DNA from: Cylindrospermum stagnale PCC 7417
GTDB taxonomy: Bacteria > Cyanobacteriota > Cyanobacteriia > Cyanobacteriales > Nostocaceae
DNA length: 64,000 nt
Reading direction: 5' to 3'
NCBI RefSeq assembly: GCF_000317535.1
Contig: NC_020050.1
Span: 367,822-431,821, forward strand
Position numbers and translations under genes: made by a program. Below the pieces are notes generated by a model that searched no databases, was not told the origin of the DNA, and saw nothing but the letters and a program-made list of their open reading frames with translations. This document shows, in pieces, positions 58,198-64,000 of the stretch. Position 1 is the stretch's first letter, and each line of letters starts with the position of its first letter.

Positions 58198-58299
58198 TAA
58201 CGCAGTGAAATTATCAAATACTCTCTTCCTATCCCCGCGTCCTTAAATCTGCACCACATTTCGTGATGTTGTCTAGTTTTTTAATTTGGAGTAATTTTT

Positions 58300-59073
58300 A
58301 TGACTTCTACATCTGAAAAAACCGCCCTCAAAAGTGTCTCTGCTATCTTCAAAGATGAGAAGAAGATGCAAGAAGTGGTTGAGGGTCTAATTGATCGCGG
58401 CGTTCCCAAAGATCGCATTTCGATGATTGGTCGCGACTTCCACGCCGAAACTCGCATCTCCGGATTTGTGACTAAACAAGATGTGATCTTGGATGGACTC
58501 GCCACCGGAGCGATTTTTGGATCGCTGTTTGGTTCTTTGTTGGCTTTACTTACGGGTGTGGGTGTGTTGTTCATTCCCTTTTTGGGAACCGTAGTAGCAG
58601 CAGGCCCTTTGGGAGCAGCATTATTAGGAGCGGCAGGCGGTGCTTTATATGGTTCCTTGGGAGCAGGCATTGGAGCTGCCTTAATCGCAATGGGTATGCC
58701 GGAGGACAAAGCTGCTATTTACGAAACACGCCTGAAAGCAGGTGAGTTTTTACTGGTCGCGGAAGTGCCACAAGAACAAGCAGACGAAGTTGTCTCACTG
58801 TTAGAAAGTGCGGGTGCGGAAGAAGTCGCTATCACTGACATGAAGATTCCCCGTCAACCAAAAGGTGAACTGGCAGATAATGAGCAGATTTCACCAGAAA
58901 TTAGAGCAAATCTGTCGGACGACGCGCAAAAAACTTTTGTTGATACCTACAATCGGTCGTTCAGAGAAGCCAATGGAAAAGATAATGCCTTGACGAAGGC
59001 TTGGGATCGGGTCAAACAGGTGTTCGATCGCGACGAAAAAGGCACTTATTCCAGGTCTAAAGTCAGATCGTAA
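58300..59073 (+). CDS. general stress protein with glycine-zipper membrane region and C-terminal ChaB-like domain
   Basis: 257 residues. The N-terminal part (SVSAIFKDEKKMQEVVEGLI, DRGVPKDRISMIGRD) is of the YflT/heat-induced stress type. The centre is a glycine-rich hydrophobic region (GAIFGSLFGSLLALLTGVGV, LGAALLGAAGGALYGSLGAG), then a second alpha/beta module (GEFLLVAEVPQEQADEVVSL). The C-terminus (LSDDAQKTFVDTYNRSFREA, ALTKAWDRVKQVF) fits ChaB. Its position after dnaK and before the yfdX genes supports a stress role. The fusion is unusual. The 3' end is partly duplicated downstream. Confidence 0.75.
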   Translation: MTSTSEKTALKSVSAIFKDEKKMQEVVEGLIDRGVPKDRISMIGRDFHAETRISGFVTKQDVILDGLATGAIFGSLFGSLLALLTGVGVLFIPFLGTVVAAGPLGAALLGAAGGALYGSLGAGIGAALIAMGMPEDKAAIYETRLKAGEFLLVAEVPQEQADEVVSLLESAGAEEVAITDMKIPRQPKGELADNEQISPEIRANLSDDAQKTFVDTYNRSFREANGKDNALTKAWDRVKQVFDRDEKGTYSRSKVRS

Positions 59074-59128
59074 ATTTCCAGAGTTGCGATCGCTTCCAGC
59101 GGGCGCTCTGCGCCATCGCCTACGGTGG

Positions 59129-59229
59129 GGACTCTGTTGGCGAAATGCGATCGCTATCCTCAAAGCCTTGAAATGTCATAGCTACTCACATCAGGAATTG
59201 CGGTTTGCATGAATTCGCCAACAGAGTCC
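59129..59229. repeat. foldback element near a duplicated gene end
   Basis: GGACTCTGTTGGCGAA (59129-59144) is inverted at 59214-59229. About 16 bp after it, CGACGAAAAAGGCACTTATT repeats the 3' end of the stress gene (first copy near 59031-59050). The foldback element and flanks thus look inserted with a duplication of the gene end. Confidence 0.6.
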
Positions 59230-59305
59230 GGTGGGCCGAGTGCCCATCGCGACGAAAAAGGCACTTATTCCAGTCACAAAACAACTTAACTAACCGGAAC
59301 AGATT

Positions 59306-60136
59306 ATGAACTCTCAAACATTGAATCAGCCCGATATTCGTCTTCAGCAGGAAATTGATAAGGAGACGAAAAAGGCAACAGATGAGGCTGAAAGATGCCT
59401 AGATCGAGAAGCGGTTTCCGCCATCGAAGAAACTCGAAATGCAATTAATGCCATTGAGGAGGAAAATACTCAAGAAGCGATCGCTGCTTTAGAACGAGCA
59501 ACTGGAAAACTTGACATTCTGGTGGCAAGATACCCTGAACTGGGCTTGGTTCCCGTCATGACTCAGGTATCCATAATCAATGTTGCCCCTTTGGATCTTC
59601 ATGTGATTGAACGAATTCGCACTCAACTTAAGAATGCTTTCAATAACGAAGATTTTCCGACTGCTCGTCAACTTTTGAACAACCTGATGAGCGAGATTCG
59701 GACATTAATCGTCAATCTGCCACTAGAAACGTATCCTGATGCTATGAGAGAGGCAGCCCGGTTGTTGAGCGAAGGAAAAACCGATGCAGCCAGAACACTT
59801 TTGCAAGTTGCTCTCTCAACCCTAGTGCTAACAGAGCAATCTCGACCAATTCCGCTGCTCAATGCTTACACCCTCTTAGTAGATGCAGTCGATCTAGCAG
59901 AGAGCGATCCAGAGCAAACGCTGAGGTTGTTGAAAGACGCTCGCACTCAACTTAAGTTGGCTCAAGAACTGGGCTACGCCAGAAGTAATCCTGAGTATGC
60001 AGAACTTGAGCAGGCAATCAAAAATCTGGAGCGGCAAGTTAAGGCAAGTGAGAAAACCACAGACGCATTTGCCAAGCTTCAGGAAAGATTCTCTAGTTTC
60101 TTCAATAAGGTATCCGCAGCCATCAATCCAGCTTAA
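59306..60136 (+). CDS. YfdX family protein 1
   Basis: 276 residues (MNSQTLNQPDIRLQQEIDKE). The YfdX pattern is clear: helical ATDEAERCLDREAVSAIEET, EAIAALERATGKLDILVARY, LLNNLMSEIRTLIVNLPLET and YPDAMREAARLLSEGK with LQVALSTLVLTEQSRPIPLL. YfdX proteins in enterobacteria are linked to acid or drug stress; their molecular function is unsettled. This copy has no signal peptide, so it is probably cytoplasmic. It is the first of three tandem paralogues, with the greatest similarity to the second and third in the central repeats. Confidence 0.88.
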   Translation: MNSQTLNQPDIRLQQEIDKETKKATDEAERCLDREAVSAIEETRNAINAIEEENTQEAIAALERATGKLDILVARYPELGLVPVMTQVSIINVAPLDLHVIERIRTQLKNAFNNEDFPTARQLLNNLMSEIRTLIVNLPLETYPDAMREAARLLSEGKTDAARTLLQVALSTLVLTEQSRPIPLLNAYTLLVDAVDLAESDPEQTLRLLKDARTQLKLAQELGYARSNPEYAELEQAIKNLERQVKASEKTTDAFAKLQERFSSFFNKVSAAINPA

Positions 60137-60298
60137 TGAAGGCAGAAGGCAGGTGGTCACTGAGCGTAGCCGAAGTGAGGCAGAAGGCAGGAGTTAGTTA
60201 TTCTTACCCTTTGCCTGTCTCTAGTCTCCCTCATCTTCCTTTTCCCATACTTCAATCGAGCGAGGCGCAAAACAAGTTAACAAATCAGGACAATAATT

Positions 60299-61156
60299 AT
60301 GAACGCCCAAACATCGAATCCACAAGATAATCGAGATCAGCAAGAAGATGCTCGTAATCAGCAAGAGATTGACAACGAGAGACAAAAGGCAACAGATGAA
60401 GCTCAAAGATGCGTAGATCAAGAAGCAGTTTCCGCGCTCAAAGAAACTCGAAATGCAATTAACGCCATTGACCAGGGAAATACTCAAGAAGCACTTCAAG
60501 CTTTAGAACGAGCAACAGGAAAACTTGAAATTCTAGTAGCACGATACCCTGAACTGGGTTTTGTTCCTGTGTCGGCTCAAGTAAATATAATCGATCTTGC
60601 CCCTGACGATTCTAATGAGATTGAGCAAATTCGTAATCAAATTAAAAGTACTGTGAATGAGGACGATTTTCGTACTGCTCGTCAACTGTTGAACAGCCTG
60701 GTGAGCGAGATTCGCACAACAATCTTTAATCTGCCACTAGCGACATATCCTGATGCTATGAAGGAAGCAGCCCGGTTGTTGAGCGAAGGTAAAACCGATG
60801 AAGCCAAAACGGTGCTGCAACTTGCCCTCTCAACCCTAGTGGTGACAGAAGTTGCTCGACCCCTACCGCTGCTTAGAGCCGATATTGACATAATGAGTGC
60901 AGTTGCTATAGCAGACAGCGATCGCGAAGGAACGCTGAGGTTGCTGGAAGATGCTCGCAACTATCTCAGGTTGACTCATCAACTGGGCTATGCCAAAGGC
61001 GATCCTGAATATGCAGAACTTGAGCAGGCAATCCAAGATATCGAGCGGCAAGTTAGGGCAAACGAGAGAACCGCAGACCCATTGAGTCGGCTCCTGGAAA
61101 AATTCTCTAGTTTCTTCAACCGTATATCTGGAAACGCCCCCGCCCAACCAGCTTGA
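60299..61156 (+). CDS. YfdX family protein 2
   Basis: 285 residues, the same fold as its upstream neighbour (EALQALERATGKLEILVARY, LLNSLVSEIRTTIFNLPLAT, LQLALSTLVVTEVARPLPLL). The N-terminus is polar, with no signal peptide, and ends PAQPA after FSSFFNRISGN. AGGA lies 10 bp before ATG 60299. A stretch of about 45 bp after its stop (GGTGGTCACTGAGCGTAGCC, GAAGTGAGGCAG) also follows yfdX 1, showing that gene and spacer were duplicated together. Confidence 0.88.
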   Translation: MNAQTSNPQDNRDQQEDARNQQEIDNERQKATDEAQRCVDQEAVSALKETRNAINAIDQGNTQEALQALERATGKLEILVARYPELGFVPVSAQVNIIDLAPDDSNEIEQIRNQIKSTVNEDDFRTARQLLNSLVSEIRTTIFNLPLATYPDAMKEAARLLSEGKTDEAKTVLQLALSTLVVTEVARPLPLLRADIDIMSAVAIADSDREGTLRLLEDARNYLRLTHQLGYAKGDPEYAELEQAIQDIERQVRANERTADPLSRLLEKFSSFFNRISGNAPAQPA

Positions 61157-61347
61157 TGAAGGTAGAAGGCAGGTGGTCACTGAGCGTAGCCGAAGTGAGG
61201 CAGGAGGCGAGAAGAGGATAGGGAGATAGGGAGAATCAATGCTCTGCCCCTCCGCCCCCCTGCTCCCTCTGCTTCCCCTGCTCTTCTTGCCCCTCCGCCC
61301 CCTACCTTCTTCAATCCAGGTGCAAAACAAGTTTATAAACCAGGAGA

Positions 61348-62328
61348 ATGATCGTGAACCGATATCACAGATTCTTTAGAAGGCTGCAAGTCCTGTTCGT
61401 GGGTATTCTTTTTTCCTCGCTTCTATTCATCGCTCCTGTTCATGCAGTTAGCTCTGCTGCGGTATCTCCTGAAAGATTGAATCAGCTTGATACTAGTCTT
61501 CAGCAGGAGATTGAAAAGGAGAGACAACAGGCAACAGCTGAGGCTGAAAGTAAACTGGATCGAGAAGCGATTGCCGCAATCGAAGAAACTAAAAAAGCGA
61601 TCGCTGCCATTGAGCGGGGAAAGACTCAAGAAGCAATTGCTGCCCTAGAACGAGCAACTGGAAAAATTGACATTCTAGTAGCACAGTACCCTAAACTAGC
61701 TCTAATTCCGGTGGCGGCTCAGGTAGCGATAATCGATTTTGCCCCTCAGGATTTTAATTCGGTTGAGCGAATTCGCAATCAAGTGAAGGGTGTTGCAATT
61801 GCAGAAGATTTTCCGGCGGCTCGCGAACTGTTGAACAACCTGATAAGCGAGATTCGCACAGCAATCGTCAATCTGCCATTAGAGAGATATCCAGATGCTA
61901 CCAAGCAGGCAGCTCGGTTGTTGAACGAAGGCAAAATTGATGAAGCCAAAGGCGTGCTGCAACTTGCGCTCTCAACTTTAGTCGTGACAGAACAAGCTCG
62001 ACCCCTGCCGCTAGTAAAAGCCCATACCGATCTAGTGACTGCGGTTACTTTAGCAGAGAAGGATCGCAACGCAGCACAGAGGTTGCTAGAAGATGCTCGT
62101 GCCCAACTCAAGTTAGCTCAAGAACTAGGATATGCCAGAGGCGATCGCGAGTATGCAGCATTTGACAAAGCAATTAAAAATCTAGAGCGGCAAGTTAAGG
62201 CACGTGAGAACACAGCAGGCGCATTTGCCAAGCTTCAAGAACAATTCTCTAGTTTCTTCAACCGAGTATCCGAAGTCGTCAAACCAGGTGATTCCTCAAA
62301 TATGGCAGAAGCCAGGAGACGCGATTAA
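61348..62328 (+). CDS. YfdX family protein 3, exported
   Basis: 326 residues. It begins with a basic head and hydrophobic signal segment (FFRRLQVLFVGILFSSLLFI, then APVHAVSSAAVSP), so it is probably periplasmic, unlike copies 1 and 2. The YfdX domain follows: EAIAALERATGKIDILVAQY, LLNNLISEIRTAIVNLPLER, LQLALSTLVVTEQARPLPLV. The C-terminal end is basic (SSNMAEARRRD) and its stop lies in a palindromic repeat. One exported and two cytoplasmic members suggest action in two compartments (inference). Confidence 0.88.
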   Translation: MIVNRYHRFFRRLQVLFVGILFSSLLFIAPVHAVSSAAVSPERLNQLDTSLQQEIEKERQQATAEAESKLDREAIAAIEETKKAIAAIERGKTQEAIAALERATGKIDILVAQYPKLALIPVAAQVAIIDFAPQDFNSVERIRNQVKGVAIAEDFPAARELLNNLISEIRTAIVNLPLERYPDATKQAARLLNEGKIDEAKGVLQLALSTLVVTEQARPLPLVKAHTDLVTAVTLAEKDRNAAQRLLEDARAQLKLAQELGYARGDREYAAFDKAIKNLERQVKARENTAGAFAKLQEQFSSFFNRVSEVVKPGDSSNMAEARRRD

Positions 62329-62375
62329 TCGCGTCTGTACAAGAATTAAAAGTAGAGACGCGATGAATCGCGTCT
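62317..62375. repeat. two AGACGCGATtAATCGCGTCT palindromes
   Basis: AGACGCGATTAATCGCGTCT (62317-62336, perfect) and AGACGCGATGAATCGCGTCT (62356-62375). The first holds the stop codon of yfdX 3. This is a common Nostoc-type interspersed repeat that can form strong hairpins and may limit read-through into cbpA. Confidence 0.7.
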
Positions 62376-62452
62376 GTATAAGAGTGAGGAGTTTTATCTC
62401 CCCCTGCCCCCTCTGCCCACCCGTCCCATCGCGTTAATCTCAAGAGGTGCTG

Positions 62453-63460
62453 ATGGTTGCAGCAACCGATTTCAAAGATTATTACCAAATTCTGGGTGTC
62501 AGTAAGAACGCCACTCCGGAGGATATCAAAAAAGCCTACCGGAAATTGGCACGGAAATATCACCCGGACTTAAATCCTAACGATAAGCAAGCGGAAGCGC
62601 GGTTCAAAGAAATTAACGAAGCTCATGAAGTGCTGTCCGACCCGGAAAAACGCCAGAAGTATGACCAGTATGGTCAGTACTGGCAACAGGCTGCGGCGGG
62701 TGCACCTCCACCCAGAGGGACGGGTACACAAGGTTATGACTTTAGCCAGTATGGCAACTTTAATGATTTCATTGATGAATTGCTGGGAGGGTTAGGTCGC
62801 AGTGGCGGTCGTACAAGGCAGCGCACAGCTAATTATCGCACTACAAGAAGACCAGAAGGATTCCGGGAATACGCCGACTTTGGCTATGGAGAAGACCCTT
62901 TCGGCCGCTTCACTGATGTTCCCGCACAGGATACGGAAGCAGCGATCGCTCTCACTTTTTCTGAAGCATTTCATGGTACACAGAAGCAGCTACAAATTGA
63001 TGGAGAAACTATCACTGTTCGCATTCCGCCGGGAGTAAAATCGGGAAGCCGCATTCGAGTCAAAGGCAAAGGACAGATGAGTCCTTTTAGTCAGCAACGC
63101 GGCGATTTGTATCTGACAATTGAATTATTGCCCCATCCTTTCTTCAAATTTGAGGGCGACAATCTTGCTTGCGAAGTACCTGTCAGCCCAGAGGAAGCTG
63201 TACTTGGCGTACAAATAGATGTTCCTACGCCTGATGGCAAGGTAACGATGAAGATTCCGGCTGGTGTGGATTCCGGCCAAGCACTGCGGCTACGTGGCAA
63301 GGGCTGGCGCGATCCAAAAGGCAATCGTACCGCTTTGATTGTGCGGTTAAAAATTGTGACACCCAAAGATTTGAGTCCCCAAGAAAGAGAGTGCTATGAA
63401 AAATTGCGGCAGGTCAGTAGTTTTAATTCCCGTCAAGGCTTAACGGAGGTGCGGTTATGA
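62453..63460 (+). CDS. cbpA: DnaJ-class co-chaperone (CbpA type)
   Basis: 335 residues from ATG 62453 ([20 protein letters not shown]). The J-domain has HPD at 37-39 and ends [13 protein letters not shown] Gly/Phe-poor linker follows ([20 protein letters not shown]), then the two C-terminal peptide-binding domains ([60 protein letters not shown]). There is no zinc finger, which marks CbpA rather than DnaJ. It would stimulate DnaK ATPase. Its stop overlaps the next gene by 4 bases. Confidence 0.95.
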   Translation: MVAATDFKDYYQILGVSKNATPEDIKKAYRKLARKYHPDLNPNDKQAEARFKEINEAHEVLSDPEKRQKYDQYGQYWQQAAAGAPPPRGTGTQGYDFSQYGNFNDFIDELLGGLGRSGGRTRQRTANYRTTRRPEGFREYADFGYGEDPFGRFTDVPAQDTEAAIALTFSEAFHGTQKQLQIDGETITVRIPPGVKSGSRIRVKGKGQMSPFSQQRGDLYLTIELLPHPFFKFEGDNLACEVPVSPEEAVLGVQIDVPTPDGKVTMKIPAGVDSGQALRLRGKGWRDPKGNRTALIVRLKIVTPKDLSPQERECYEKLRQVSSFNSRQGLTEVRL

Positions 63461-63777
63461 GTTCTAACCTGAGTTTGTCTTGCGTGGTGTGGACAGAAGC
63501 AGGCGATCGCCTTTATAGTTTCGAACAAGTCGCTTACCTCACCCAAACCTCGGTTTTATTGCTAGAACGATTTGCCCGCCTGGGACTAATTGAACCTGTA
63601 GGAATCATGCTGCGCCGACAGGATATCTATCGCGTTGTGCAGATTCAAAGGTTGCACCGCGATCTGAACTTGAATTGGGTCGGAGCAGCAGTGGTGCTAG
63701 ATATGGTAACTGAAATTGCCCAACTCAAGGCGCAACTGCGTGCCTACCATGCTGAATTACAAATTCGTAATTCGTAA
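63457..63777 (+). CDS. cbpM: chaperone modulator CbpM
   Basis: 106 residues. It starts in the ATGA overlap with cbpA (63457-63460), which implies translational coupling. The MerR-like helical fold is visible: [40 protein letters not shown] and [20 protein letters not shown], with a coiled C-terminus ([20 protein letters not shown]). CbpM proteins bind the CbpA J-domain and restrain it. Presence beside cbpA supports this role strongly. Confidence 0.9.
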   Translation: MSSNLSLSCVVWTEAGDRLYSFEQVAYLTQTSVLLLERFARLGLIEPVGIMLRRQDIYRVVQIQRLHRDLNLNWVGAAVVLDMVTEIAQLKAQLRAYHAELQIRNS

Positions 63778-64000
63778 TTCGTAATTAAGAGCGTTAACAA
63801 AAATGCGTAGGCTAGGGACGGAAACAACTGTCTCTACCTCCCCACATCTCTCCCTTTCTTTTTCAACGTGATACCATTTCATGAAAATAATGAAACAGAC
63901 CCAAACCCTGAAAGCCTGACTAGGTAAGACTTTCTTAATTACGAATTACGTTAGCGCAGCTTTAGCGACGCAGGAGCGTCACTACGAATTACGAATTGGT
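63778..64000. other. repeat-rich intergenic end of the window
   Basis: No gene. AATTCGTAATTCGTAATTA follows cbpM, and CGAATTACGAATT closes the window, after GTTAGCGCAGCTTTAGCGAC and GGAGCGTCACTACGAATTAC, a Nostoc-type repeat also seen near 49350. Confidence 0.5.

Overview
The window looks like part of a large plasmid from a filamentous, Nostoc-type cyanobacterium. The signs are frequent GCGATCGC (HIP1) octamers, short Nostoc-style interspersed palindromes, and cyanobacterial protein types (a RarA-methyltransferase fusion, a GHL10 protein, a CyRepA1-like replication protein). The plasmid call rests on a candidate replication module at about 17.9-30.4 kb: two DNA-binding proteins, an iteron-like repeat region (25869-26233), a leader hairpin and a 1336-residue primase/helicase-like Rep. 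No rRNA, tRNA or CRISPR array was seen.

Layout. 0.2-7.9 kb: small genes, a frameshifted HNH gene, a DOPA-dioxygenase-like gene, IS630 copy A, a frameshifted rarA fusion, a GHL10 protein and an aldo/keto reductase cut short by a transposon. 7891-17400: a Tn3-family transposon (tnpA, XRE/zinc-ribbon regulator, TnpI-like tyrosine recombinase). Each of its 38-bp terminal inverted repeats is split at the same position by a 2392-bp group II intron. 17.9-30.4 kb: replication module plus a UvrD-like helicase gene broken by one stop codon. 30.4-48.0 kb: IS-rich region with two diverged copies of an IS1182 transposase + RHH regulator unit, an ISKra4-like IS with a 9-bp target duplication, a VapBC-type toxin-antitoxin pair, an IS982 split by an IS66, a decayed polymorphic toxin with candidate immunity gene, a second rearranged IS66 and two more IS630 copies. 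48.4-63.8 kb: a co-oriented metabolic and stress island: gnd, zwf, SRPBCC protein, zinc alcohol dehydrogenase, dnaK, a stress/ChaB protein, three tandem yfdX genes, cbpA and cbpM.

How the parts may work together. The island pairs the two NADPH-producing oxidative pentose phosphate enzymes with an aldehyde/alcohol dehydrogenase, an Hsp70/Hsp40/modulator set and YfdX-type stress proteins. That suggests a plasmid-borne tolerance cassette (inference). The mobile half records repeated invasion and decay: nested elements, junctions without target duplications, and genes broken by one or two lesions.

The least ordinary signals are: (1) group II introns in both ends of a Tn3 transposon; (2) palindromes, which may be protein-binding sites, placed in frame inside the genes of plasmid DNA-binding proteins, most clearly the RHH genes whose upstream palindromes recur as PSITR codons; and (3) a 73-bp interspersed repeat read in the same frame inside two unrelated plasmid proteins.
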